A stretch of 26,249 bases of DNA. Origin: Streptosporangiaceae bacterium (lineage in GTDB: Bacteria; Actinomycetota; Actinomycetes; Streptosporangiales; Streptosporangiaceae). The DNA lies in assembly GCA_030045175.1 (NCBI GenBank), contig JASIBM010000178.1, positions 1 through 26,249 of the forward strand, given 5' to 3'. A program made the translations under genes and the position numbers. The notes under the pieces are model-generated. The model did no database searches and was not told the DNA's origin. It worked only from the letters and a program-made list of their open reading frames with translations. Positions 15,961 through 23,601 of the stretch are shown here, piece after piece. How positions within the stretch are numbered: the stretch's first letter is position 1; each line of letters begins with the position of its first letter.

Positions 15961-16310
15961 CTCGCGCTCCGTCGGCCTCGCGACCGATCATTCAGCCCGA
16001 TCAGGCGATATCGTCGCGCCGACCTTCGCCATCGTAGACTCAGCGCCTCATCGACTGCCATAGCTATGCGGAACATATTGATAGATCCTAAATTATAGAT
16101 TAATATACTATCAAGTCAAAAATAGATAAACAAAGGTACACCCCTGAACTGCCCGTCCGCACCCTCGAACTCCTGTACCCAGCAAACAGGCCAGCATCAG
16201 TGATGTCGAAAGTCTTGCCAGGTCACGCGTAGGCGAAGGGGCTGGACTACAGCCATTGCCGCACAGTCGGCCATCAGCCCCGCATTTGGCTGTGGCGGCA
16301 TGCTGCCGAC
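15961..16310. other. Divergent intergenic region, 350 bases
   Basis: It contains the AT-rich promoter region described separately and about 190 bases of leader before the cupredoxin-like gene (16115-16310), in which no gene or clear secondary structure was recognised. Confidence 0.5.
16078..16114. promoter_or_regulatory. Overlapping divergent promoters in an AT-rich inverted repeat
   Basis: An AT-rich island (about 16070-16135) carries TTGATAG (16078-16084) and its inverse CTATCAA (16108-16114). On the plus strand TTGATA is 17 bases before TAATAT (16101-16106). On the minus strand TTGATA (16114-16109) is 18 bases before TAGGAT (16090-16085). The two arms would thus be the -35 boxes of divergent promoters for the cupredoxin cluster and the SARP-like gene. 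ATAGAT recurs three times. This was read by eye and not tested. Confidence 0.5.
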
Positions 16311-16739
16311 ATGGCCGTGACGAGACTGCTCTTCGCAGTGCCAATCCTCATCGTGGCTGCGGGGATGTTCGCCCCCGGGTTCACGTCGGCTACGCCACTG
16401 CCGGAAGGCCCCAACGTGGTGGGTATGGTGCAGGCCGGCTTCAGCCGAGACAGCATCACGCTGCATGCCGGTGACAGGCTTGAACTGGCGAATACCTCCA
16501 ACTTCCTGCATGTCGTGACCCTGGGCTGGAACAGCCTGATGGAGCGTGAGCCCGGGGCTCCCAGGTTCGGCGGCAGGTGGGGCCTTGCCTCCATGCCGCA
16601 CGGTGCCGTGTACCTGACCAGGCCCTGGGACGTCCCCGGCGTCTACCACCTGACTTGCACGCTGCAGGCGGCCATGAACCTGACCGTGATGGTCGTCGGC
16701 AGGCCAGCAGCTTCCAAGTCACCGGGTATCAGCCGATGA
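16311..16739 (+). CDS. Secreted cupredoxin-like protein with an altered copper site
   Basis: 142 residues with an N-terminal signal or anchor (RLLFAVPILIVAAGMFAPGF, 5-24). The rest has the plastocyanin-like pattern: N-x-S-x-F-x-H with H67 (NTSNFLHVVTLGW), then a C-terminal ligand loop VYHLTCTLQAAMNLTVMVV. In the family that loop is normally C-x-x-H-x-x-M. Here C116 and M122 are present but the histidine position is Q119 (codon CAG). A type 1 copper site would lack one His, so electron transfer may be lost or changed. It leads a plus-strand cluster, 38 bases before the next small gene. The weak ribosome site at the ATG makes the exact start less sure. Confidence 0.78.
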   Translation: MAVTRLLFAVPILIVAAGMFAPGFTSATPLPEGPNVVGMVQAGFSRDSITLHAGDRLELANTSNFLHVVTLGWNSLMEREPGAPRFGGRWGLASMPHGAVYLTRPWDVPGVYHLTCTLQAAMNLTVMVVGRPAASKSPGISR

Positions 16740-16777
16740 CCCGGCCTGCGATCACCGATGACGGAGGGAGGTGTGCA

Positions 16778-16867
16778 ATGACGGCTCTTAAGTACAGCGC
16801 GAAGCACATTCGCTACGCACTGGGCTCGCTGACGGCAGTGCTGTTTGCTATGTCCGTTCCGTCCTGA
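16778..16867 (+). CDS. 29-residue hydrophobic peptide
   Basis: A short gene with an excellent ribosome site (GGAGGGAGG, 8 bases before ATG). The peptide has a basic N-terminus (MTALKYSAKHIRYALG) and a hydrophobic C-terminal half (SLTAVLFAMSVPS), so it could insert as a single membrane helix. No family was recognised. The stop TGA lies in a stretch where another frame shows strong GC3 bias for the next 140 bases, so this may be the start of a longer, frameshifted gene. It lies between the cupredoxin and PaaK-like genes. Confidence 0.55.
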   Translation: MTALKYSAKHIRYALGSLTAVLFAMSVPS

Positions 16868-17017
16868 TCACCGTGCCCGCTCGCTCGCGGGGTCTGCGCT
16901 GGTGACGGCTTCGCTGCCGCCAGGCAAGGCCCCGCGGGCGCCACTCGTTGCCATCCCCGGCTGGCAGTCCGGCAGCCGGCTGGCTCTGGTTCCGTTCGAG
17001 ACCGCGAAGGAGCAAAG

Positions 17018-18433
17018 ATGTTCGAGACTGGTATCCGGCAGGCTCGGATGGCAATCGCGACGGTCTCCGGACGCCGGATTGGTCCGCAGCTGCTCGAGCG
17101 GCTCGCTGGAGACCTGCTGACGACCCTGCACGAGTTCGGCGCCCCTGGAGATGACGTCGGGCAGTTGCTGGACGGCCCGTTCGCCGATCCGGACGCCCGC
17201 GAGCATTTTCAGACCCAGGCGATTCGCAGGACAGCCCGGCGGCTGGCGGCCCAGTCTCGGTTCTACCGTCCAGTGCTCGCCGACGTGAACGTCCGTCGTC
17301 TCACGCTGACTCAGCTCATGACCATTCCGCCGACCACCAAGGCGGACCTGGTCGCCCGCTGGCCTGACCTGATCTGCTCGGACGTGACAGCGTGCCTGAG
17401 CACGCGGACGACGGGCACCACCGGGCGGCCCGCCGAGATCTGGATGTCGGCCTACGAGGCAAGGCTGTGGCCAGCCTTGGCCGCGCTGTCGAGCATGCTG
17501 CGCGGCGAGGTGGGCCCCGGCGACTGCCTGCAGGTGAACATCAGCTCCCGTGCCACCGCTGCCGTCCAGACCGTCGCGCGGATGTGCCAGCTCGCGGGCG
17601 CCCGGATTCGCGTCCTCGGCCAGGTGCCGGTGCGCCAGAGCCTGGACAGCCTGCTCAGCCGCGAGCCGACTCAGCTCAACTGCTACCCCAGCTACCTGGC
17701 GGAGCTGGTCACCGAGGCCTGGCGCCAGGGCCTGTCCTGCGCCGACTTCGCTCTGCGGACCATTAACGTGGGCGGTGAAATCTTGTCCGCCGCGCTCGCC
17801 GCCGCAGCCACGGAAACGTTCGGCGCCCCGGTCGTGGACGGCTTCGGCATGACGGAGATCCTGCCGGTGTCAGGGCGGGTATGCGATGTCGGCCATCTGC
17901 ATCCGGACCTGAACACGGGCCTTGTCGAGGTGCTCCGGCTGAACGGGTCGGCGCCGGCCGCGCCCGGCGAGCTCGGCCGGATGGTGGTCACGCCGTACTT
18001 CCCCTACCGGGACTGCATGCCGGTCCTTCGCTACGACACTGGCGATGTCGTGCGCTGCCTGCCGGAAGGGCCGCTCAACTGCGACCTGGCGGGAACCCCG
18101 GCGGTGTCTCCGGTCCACGGCAAGGCCAGCCACATCGTCGACACCCACTGCGGGCCGGTGACCACCCGGGACATCGTCGAGATCCTGGAGTCCCTGCCCG
18201 GCCTGCCGTGGCCGGCCCGCTATCGCGCGAAAGGACGCGACGGCTTCCTGCAGCTGACCATCGCCGCGTCCGCCCTGAACGGGCTGACCGCAGCCCAGAT
18301 CCAGGATCGGTTCGCCGACCATGGGATCGACACGCTCGTCGAGGTTTCCACGTCGGACGAGATCCTGCGCCATGTCCGGGCCGACCTCTCCGAGGCCACC
18401 TTCGCCGGGGCCGCAGTCACCACGGGAGCATGA
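17018..18433 (+). CDS. PaaK-like adenylate-forming enzyme
   Basis: 471 residues of the phenylacetate-CoA ligase-like branch of acyl-AMP-forming enzymes. It would activate a carboxylic acid with ATP. The P-loop is STRTTGTTGRP (128-138), the A5-type motif DGFGMTE (274-280) and the A7-type motif RYDTGD (338-343). The start is firm: AAGGAG stands six bases before the ATG at 17018. No conserved catalytic lysine motif was found in the C-terminal domain, so it may stop at the adenylate or hand it to a partner. The substrate is unknown. Its stop overlaps the start of the membrane protease-like gene (ATGA), so the two are translationally coupled. Confidence 0.85.
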   Translation: MFETGIRQARMAIATVSGRRIGPQLLERLAGDLLTTLHEFGAPGDDVGQLLDGPFADPDAREHFQTQAIRRTARRLAAQSRFYRPVLADVNVRRLTLTQLMTIPPTTKADLVARWPDLICSDVTACLSTRTTGTTGRPAEIWMSAYEARLWPALAALSSMLRGEVGPGDCLQVNISSRATAAVQTVARMCQLAGARIRVLGQVPVRQSLDSLLSREPTQLNCYPSYLAELVTEAWRQGLSCADFALRTINVGGEILSAALAAAATETFGAPVVDGFGMTEILPVSGRVCDVGHLHPDLNTGLVEVLRLNGSAPAAPGELGRMVVTPYFPYRDCMPVLRYDTGDVVRCLPEGPLNCDLAGTPAVSPVHGKASHIVDTHCGPVTTRDIVEILESLPGLPWPARYRAKGRDGFLQLTIAASALNGLTAAQIQDRFADHGIDTLVEVSTSDEILRHVRADLSEATFAGAAVTTGA

Positions 18434-19356
18434 CGATGCCCAACGTGCTGATACCTACGACCATAGTGCAGTTGGTGGTCGCCGCCACCGGCACGCTAGT
18501 GGCCACCCTTGGTTCGGTCTATTACTTGCGCCGGGTAAAGCTGGAGCGGCCCACTATCGGTGCTTTCAACCTGCGCGACGTTGTCATCCTGACGACCTTC
18601 GTCATCTGCCTGCCGCTGTTGTACCTCGCCCTTCCCCAGTGGTCGCTCACCTACCTGCTGGCGCTGACTTTCGCATCAGCGCTGTCAATGGGGCTGCGGT
18701 CGCTGCTGCCAAGGCTGGCACTGTGGCTCGGGGTCGCCGTGCTGCTCGCCGCCAACATCTGGGTCGCTCGCACCATGCTCGGCACGCAGCACGGCTGGCA
18801 GCTGTACTGGATCCTGTGCGACGTGATCGTGCTGATCGCCGCCATATCGGTCGCGAATTTGTTCGTCCAAGGCGGCATGCGCCTGCAGCACGCCGCCGCC
18901 TTCGTGATGGCCCTAGCCGTCTACGACTTCATCTTCGCCGAGGTCTGGCCGCTCACCCCGACCCTGATGAACCGGTTCGTCGGCTATCCGCTGAACCCCG
19001 GCTTCGGCATCAGGTGGAGCGTCTTCGGTGTCGAGATCGGCCTCGGCGACCTGCTGGCGTTCAGTCTCTACGCTGCGGCGGCTTATAAGGCCTACGGGCC
19101 TAGAGCGCTGCGCATAGCCTTGTGCTTCATCCTCGTGTTCGGCGTCGTAGCCGGAAGCCTCACCCCGTTGTTCGTAAAGGATGTGACCCACGGCGGCTTG
19201 GAGGTCGTGGTGCCCGTGCAGGCTCTGTTCGGCCCGCCAGCGTTTGGCCTCTACTTGTGGTTCAGGCGCCGCTACGGACCTGAGCGAACCATGGCTCAGT
19301 TCCTGGCAGAACTCGACGCCGCCGTGGTCCCGGACAATGCACCTGTGAGCCCTTGA
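18430..19356 (+). CDS. Presenilin/SPP-like GxGD membrane aspartyl protease (putative)
   Basis: 308 residues starting at an ATG that overlaps the previous stop (ATGA); a second ATG lies at 18436. Nine hydrophobic segments can be drawn: about 8-30, 49-68, 72-88, 92-110, 123-143, 153-175, 203-222, 226-245 and 258-277. Segment six holds AVYDFIF (Y165, D166), segment seven GLGDLLAF (G204-D207), and segment nine starts PVQALFGPP (P262-A265-L266). These are the positions of the YD, GxGD and PAL signatures of presenilin and signal peptide peptidases, which cut transmembrane helices using the two aspartates. Prepilin peptidases also have GxGD but lack the YD and PAL arrangement. The fold is inferred from motifs only. 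The C-terminal tail (280-308) is soluble. Confidence 0.72.
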   Translation: MTMPNVLIPTTIVQLVVAATGTLVATLGSVYYLRRVKLERPTIGAFNLRDVVILTTFVICLPLLYLALPQWSLTYLLALTFASALSMGLRSLLPRLALWLGVAVLLAANIWVARTMLGTQHGWQLYWILCDVIVLIAAISVANLFVQGGMRLQHAAAFVMALAVYDFIFAEVWPLTPTLMNRFVGYPLNPGFGIRWSVFGVEIGLGDLLAFSLYAAAAYKAYGPRALRIALCFILVFGVVAGSLTPLFVKDVTHGGLEVVVPVQALFGPPAFGLYLWFRRRYGPERTMAQFLAELDAAVVPDNAPVSP

Positions 19357-19740
19357 CCAGATGGGTGCGGCGCGACAGGCGGTGCTGGCGCTGTCGGCAA
19401 GGTAGTCGTGGTGCCGGGACCCTGACGCTCTTGGAGCGTTGATCGAAGCACCGCCGGGCCAGCGCGCCGAGTGCAGAGGCGCGCGATCAAGCTCGCCGCT
19501 GGAGACATGGCCGAAGCCTTGGCGGCGGGTTCCATTGCATTACGCTCGGCTGTCTGCGCGGTCCCAACCTTCACAGCGCCGACTACCTGGCTAAGGTAAC
19601 AGTCAACGTGCCGCTTGGAGTGGACAAGTGAATATGCGACGTCGCGCTCTCGGTCAGCAACAATCCACTGCTTCGGGTCGAGCAGCCGCTTCATATCCTT
19701 CAACCATCTGGGTGCACGGACCGCCCGCCGGCGGCCAGCC
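19357..19740. other. Gap of 384 bases downstream of the protease-like gene
   Basis: A short inverted repeat (ACGCTC-TTG-GAGCGT, 19425-19439) is present but lacks a following T-run, so it is at best a weak terminator. A minus-strand frame across 19500-19740 (DMKRLLDPKQWIVADRERDV, then VAYSLVHSKR) is somewhat protein-like and may be a fragment of a lost gene. Nothing firm was recognised. Confidence 0.4.
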
Positions 19741-20046
19741 ATGACCGGCTGGGCGCCAGGAGCCGCGGTGATCGAGCGCCTCCTCCACGAACGGCGGCTA
19801 GAACGCCTCACCGGCCTGCGCCCGACGACATCCGGCGGCCACCACGCGGTGGACGAGGCCGTCCGGGCCCAGTTCGGAACCATCCTGCGCCCATTCGCCG
19901 CCCTCCGCCGGCGACGCAACGAACTGGAGTACCCGCTAGACCCAGCCGACAAGGCCAGCGCCACGGAGGCAACCGACGGAATCCGGACCGCCGCCGAGCT
20001 GATCGACGCCGCCGCCAAGATACTCCCCAACCTCGGGATCTTCTGA
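19741..20046 (+). CDS. HEPN-type small protein with apparent internal deletion
   Basis: 101 residues from the ATG at 19741 (MTGWAPGAAVIERLLHERRL). The C-terminal part (GLRPTTSGGHHAVDEAVRAQ, then LRRRRNELEYPLDP) has the RNxxEYP signature of small actinobacterial HEPN proteins, often partners of nucleotidyltransferases or RNases in toxin-antitoxin systems. Relatives are about 140-150 residues. The helix pair that normally lies between ERxLERL and GLRPTTSGGH is missing, so the two conserved blocks are fused at residue 24-25. The frame is kept, but the four-helix bundle would be incomplete, making activity doubtful. Family lengths are from memory. Confidence 0.65.
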   Translation: MTGWAPGAAVIERLLHERRLERLTGLRPTTSGGHHAVDEAVRAQFGTILRPFAALRRRRNELEYPLDPADKASATEATDGIRTAAELIDAAAKILPNLGIF

Positions 20047-20210
20047 CTCGCAAGACCGCCAGACCTGCGCGTGTACGGCTCGATCTGTACTTGAGCGATG
20101 CGCGCCGCTTGCGCCGCCTGGCCGTGCGCGAGATCCGCCGATATGCGTAGCGCCAGTGCCTCGCTTTCAGGGAACGGGTCTGGCTTTAACGAAATAGTGG
20201 CCATTATGCA

Positions 20211-20894
20211 CTATCGTGTAGTCGTCTTGCCAGGTCGCGATCTTGCCTCGACCTCTCGCAGCCAGTCGTCCATGTGCGGGCAGGCGCTCCGGATGGAATC
20301 CAGGCCAGCGTCCGCGATGACGAGAGGGCCGTCTACCGTCTTCGTGTACTGTGGGTAGGCGTTCATGATCCGCTTCGATGGGGCGGTGTCGACGCCATCA
20401 TCAACCAGTTCCGGGCCTGATTCCAGCTGAACGGCTCGCTCCAGTTCAACGGCGGGACGCTCGTCTCCCATCAGCCGCCCGAGCCGGCCGCACTCGGCAA
20501 GTACCCACGCCTCGATCTCGTGTAGCACAAGGTTCGGAAGGAAGCGCTTGTCGCCGATGGCCTCGGCCATCGCCGACTCCACGTGCCGGACACGGTCATG
20601 AGGTGATCCGCGCGGGCGGGCGGCCATTCCCGGCGCGCCAGGCGGGAAGGCATAGTAGTCGAACATCGTGGTCAGCACCGTCATCGAGCTGTCCTGCAGC
20701 AGCAGCTGCAACTCGCGTTCCAGTCTCGGCCAGCCGGAGATCCCACCCTTGAGCGCTGGGCCGCCAGCTGGGCGCTTCGTCGTGAAGATGGACCAGCTGA
20801 CCCAGACGCCAAGAGCGGAAAAGTGCGGTTCCATCACGTCTCGCGCGATGGCCTCCTCTGTCTGGCCCTCGCAGAGGATGTGCAAGTGGCGCAC
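20211..20894 (-). CDS. DUF4276 (TOPRIM-like) effector of a two-gene defence system
   Basis: 227 residues from a GTG at 20894, two bases after the ATPase stop codon. The frame is open further upstream, but that part overlaps the ATPase. The N-terminus HLHILCEGQTEEAIARDV has the E-G-x-T-E motif of DUF4276/RloB-type TOPRIM-like domains (E9). FDYYAFP (D79) and LVLHEIEAWVLAE (124-136) are further conserved points, and SKRIMNAYPQYTK lies near the end. TOPRIM-type proteins bind metal and cut nucleic acid. Paired with an AAA ATPase sensor, this resembles AbiL and PARIS logic, where infection releases or activates the effector nuclease. The specific role here is inferred. Confidence 0.85.
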   Translation of the reverse strand: MRHLHILCEGQTEEAIARDVMEPHFSALGVWVSWSIFTTKRPAGGPALKGGISGWPRLERELQLLLQDSSMTVLTTMFDYYAFPPGAPGMAARPRGSPHDRVRHVESAMAEAIGDKRFLPNLVLHEIEAWVLAECGRLGRLMGDERPAVELERAVQLESGPELVDDGVDTAPSKRIMNAYPQYTKTVDGPLVIADAGLDSIRSACPHMDDWLREVEARSRPGKTTTR

Positions 20895-20896
20895 TG

Positions 20897-21991
20897 TCAG
20901 CCGCGCTCGGGCCTGGGACGGCCGCCCAGCAGGTTCTTCTCCCACAGCTCGCCGAGCGAATATTCCGCAAGCCACTCGCCGAGCCGGCTGGGGTCTGGCC
21001 GCTCGAAGACGGAGGAACCTTCCCGCCGTTCCACGACAACAAGGTCGGCTAGCTCGAACTGGTTCATCAGCGTGACCGACTGCGTCGCCAGCAGAACCTG
21101 GCTTTCCCGGCTCGCTGTCCGCAACATGTCGGCCAACTGCACGATCGCGAACGGATGGAGCCCCAGCTCTGGCTCGTCCAAGATGATCAGGCCCGGCAGT
21201 TCGGGCTGGCCTAGCAGCACGGTCAGGCAGATGAACCGCAGCGTTCCGTCAGACAGCGCGTCAGCAGGCAGAACCGTGTCGCTTCCCTCCTGCTGCCACC
21301 GCAGCCGCACCCTGTCGGCGTTGAGCTCCGGCTCCAGCACGAAGTCCCGGAAGAACGGCGCAACCTGCTTAACCATGCGGAGGATGCGCTGGTAGCGCGC
21401 GTGATCGCCATTATCCCGCAGGCGCAGCAGCACTGCCGCGAGGTTCCCCGCGTCCGGATGCAGCGCCCGGTTATCGGATATATAGCCCTGCTGCTTTACC
21501 GGGGCCACGCGGCTGGTGTCGTGGAAGTGAAACACGCGGCAGCCGCGCAGCGTCTCTACCAGCGGCGCCGCTCCCGGCACCCACAGCGGCTCTGACGCGG
21601 TCAGTCCAGTCTCCCGGTGTCCCCGGCCGAGCGACGTCTCCACACCCGTACCGCGCACCCAGACAGTCTCATCGTTGAAGATGAACGCATCCCCCGCCGC
21701 CGGGACCAGCTCGGCCGTGTATTCCCCCGCCTCGGACTCCACTCTCAGGCGGATAAGCCGAGGGGCTGCCTTGCCAACGCTCAGCAGGGCATTCGCACCA
21801 CCGGACAGGCCCACGAACAGTCCCAGCTCGCTATCTACGATCCGGCCTAGCGCGCTCAGCGCCCTGATGAAATTGCTCTTGCCCGCGCCATTCGCGCCGA
21901 CCAGCACGTTAAGGTCCCGCAAGTCGAGCGTCACCGAACGGATCGACGTGAAACCCTCCACGACGACCGACCTCAGCCGCTGGTGCCTCAT
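20897..21991 (-). CDS. AAA ATPase of the DUF4276 pair (ABC/SMC-like)
   Basis: 364 residues, AAA_21 type. Walker A is GANGAGKS (32-39), a signature-like ALSDGTLRF lies at 245-253, Walker B is IILDEPELGLHP (269-280), and the switch-region residue is Q304 in LLATQS where many relatives have His. The N-terminus (VVVEGFTSIRSVTLDLRDLN) is standard for SMC/RecF-like ATPases. It would dimerise on ATP and likely sense phage or DNA structure. It is the first gene of the pair and overlaps no upstream gene. The family occurs in abortive-infection systems; that this is one is inferred from the pair. Confidence 0.88.
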   Translation of the reverse strand: MRHQRLRSVVVEGFTSIRSVTLDLRDLNVLVGANGAGKSNFIRALSALGRIVDSELGLFVGLSGGANALLSVGKAAPRLIRLRVESEAGEYTAELVPAAGDAFIFNDETVWVRGTGVETSLGRGHRETGLTASEPLWVPGAAPLVETLRGCRVFHFHDTSRVAPVKQQGYISDNRALHPDAGNLAAVLLRLRDNGDHARYQRILRMVKQVAPFFRDFVLEPELNADRVRLRWQQEGSDTVLPADALSDGTLRFICLTVLLGQPELPGLIILDEPELGLHPFAIVQLADMLRTASRESQVLLATQSVTLMNQFELADLVVVERREGSSVFERPDPSRLGEWLAEYSLGELWEKNLLGGRPRPERG

Positions 21992-22461
21992 GCGATCAGG
22001 GTAGCGGCAAGGGGGCCGCCGGCTCAGCGGGCACGCTGCCCAGCAGAACCGCAGCGCCGCTCACACCCGGTCCGTAGGTCACGGTCCCGCCAGCCCCTGC
22101 TGCTCTCGTACAGGTAGCCCTTCCGCACTTAGCGCAGTCTCAGCAGCAGCCAGCGCACCTACTCCAGCACACCGGCGGATTGCCCCACCCCTGGATTGCC
22201 TGGCCCGCAATCGTGCGCACTGAAGCGTGCGCTGCCAGCACAAGGCCCGTCGCCCGCAGTCGGTACGGGCGGCAGAGCCCCGAAGAACTGGTAGCTCTCT
22301 GTGATCCCTAGCTCTAGTCCATCGCGCACCCATCTGGCTCGATCTGGCGCGCCGGGCAGCGTGGGTGGCAGAGGTTGGCGACCGGCGGTCCATCTGCGCC
22401 GGGCCGACTGTCGCCTAATCCGCCGTAGTCCCATGCCGAGGCCTTATCGGCCCGTGAGTAT
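21992..22461. other. Gap of 470 bases between minus-strand genes
   Basis: A minus-strand frame (22434-22159) contains LELGITESYQFFGALPPVPT and might be a degraded gene, but it begins with an Arg-rich noisy stretch and has no ribosome site. No family was recognised, so it is not called as a gene. Confidence 0.4.
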
Positions 22462-23472
22462 CTAAGCAAGCGCCGCGATGAAGAACATTAGTGCTATTAG
22501 GCAGATTTTGAGAAGAAACCTCTTTATCGTGAACCAATTCCTTGATCGCCCCACCCTTTGAGCCGCCCATGCGAACCATGCCGGAATTGATAGAGTGCAT
22601 ATAGTCGTGATTCTCAGAGCTTCTTCAGTATGCGCCAAGGTATGATATATGAGGCCAAGGTAAAGTGGAATACCATAGATGGTGGCAGGAACTACTATGA
22701 GAGCTATCATGCCGCCCCAATGCGCTCTCCGCGCACCTATGGCCTCTGCCAATTGTCGCCTCAAACTGTAGCTGCCAATAGCAAGGGCTGATCCTCCAGC
22801 CAGCAGCAGCTCTGCGTCTGCTTTGTCGAGTTCCGCCTGAAGCGCATCGCGTCGTTCCTCGGCCTCGATCCGCGCGGATCTCTCTGAAGCAAGTTCTCCC
22901 TTAAGCCTAACCACTTCCTTACGCGCCTCGTCGCGGGCCTTGGCAATCCGCTCTAGCTCAGATGGTCTTCCACTTGTAATCTGCTGCATCCCGCTTTCAA
23001 TTTGTTTCTGCATCTCTTTGTAGTTGGCGTATAGCAATTTATGCTCGGCTTCGGCCGCCTGCAAGGCTCGTGTAAGAACTCTTTCCTTTGTCCTGAGCAA
23101 GCTGATTTCCTGTTCAGCCGCGGCGAGCTCCTGCGTGATTTGCTCTGACCTGGCAGCCCGGGCGTTGCGCACCTGCAACGCATTGAGTCGCAGGTCAAAG
23201 GCTTCCGCCATCTCCCGATCGACTTCTTCTGGCGAGCGTTGCGGACCGGCATCGGCAAGCAGGGCGTCGGCGAAGGACTGAGGTGGTATGCGGTCGCCGC
23301 TGAGAAACCTCGACACGGCCCCGGGATCCCAGTTGTGCCCAACTGCGTAAGCTCGGACGCTCGTGTTGAGCGCAGAGAAGTGGCTGCGCAAGAACTCAGC
23401 TAGTTCCCGCAGCTCAGGCGCCAAGTCGTCCGGCAGCGGAGCCAGACGGCCAGTGGAGTCGTGCCTCGCCAT
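22462..23472 (-). CDS. HTH, coiled-coil and membrane protein
   Basis: 336 residues. The N-terminus (AYAVGHNWDPGAVSRFLSGD, 41-60) resembles the divergent HTH found in many Streptomyces coiled-coil proteins. Residues about 85-222 form a long heptad-rich coiled coil (RNARAARSEQITQELAAAEQ and similar). Three hydrophobic helices follow near 253-279, 289-308 and 319-336. It would be a membrane-bound, oligomeric, possibly DNA-binding protein. Function is unknown; related layouts are often found near defence loci, but no role is shown. It is divergent from a small membrane protein across a region with repeated GCAACA sites. The ATG at 23472 lacks an obvious ribosome site. Confidence 0.8.
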   Translation of the reverse strand: MARHDSTGRLAPLPDDLAPELRELAEFLRSHFSALNTSVRAYAVGHNWDPGAVSRFLSGDRIPPQSFADALLADAGPQRSPEEVDREMAEAFDLRLNALQVRNARAARSEQITQELAAAEQEISLLRTKERVLTRALQAAEAEHKLLYANYKEMQKQIESGMQQITSGRPSELERIAKARDEARKEVVRLKGELASERSARIEAEERRDALQAELDKADAELLLAGGSALAIGSYSLRRQLAEAIGARRAHWGGMIALIVVPATIYGIPLYLGLIYHTLAHTEEALRITTICTLSIPAWFAWAAQRVGRSRNWFTIKRFLLKICLIALMFFIAALA

Positions 23473-23499
23473 AAGTCATGCTGGCACACCCACCGCGGT

Positions 23500-23542
23500 T
23501 GTTGCCAGGTTGGAGCAACATCCTGTAGAAGATTCCGCAACA
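23500..23542. promoter_or_regulatory. Repeated TGTTGC/GCAACA sites between divergent genes
   Basis: TGTTGC (23500-23505) and GCAACA (23515-23520) form an inverted repeat with a 9-base spacer. A further GCAACA lies at 23537-23542, 22 bases on. The sites sit in the 130-base divergent region and could be operators for the HTH protein encoded on the left. Seen by eye; binding is inference. Confidence 0.45.
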
Positions 23543-23601
23543 CTCCAATGTGCCCCAACCTAGAGGTGGTGACAGACAGAGCAGATAGAGGAGGCCAAAC
23601 G

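Noticed and set aside
16845..17120. 91-codon frame overlapping the 29-residue gene and the PaaK-like start
   Set aside because: It runs about 100 bases into the firmly started PaaK-like gene, so it is not a normal gene; the coding bias of its first part is reported as a finding.
19425..19439. Inverted repeat ACGCTC-TTG-GAGCGT as a terminator
   Set aside because: A six-base stem with a three-base loop and no following T-run; too weak to call.
19296..20204. Minus-strand 302-residue frame across the HEPN gene
   Set aside because: Half of it is antisense to the recognisable HEPN sequence and to the end of the protease-like gene. Only the 19500-19740 part looks protein-like, and it has no start of its own.
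22159..22434. Minus-strand frame with LELGITESYQFFGALPPVPT
   Set aside because: No start signal, a noisy Arg-rich beginning and no recognised family; possibly a degraded gene but not supportable.
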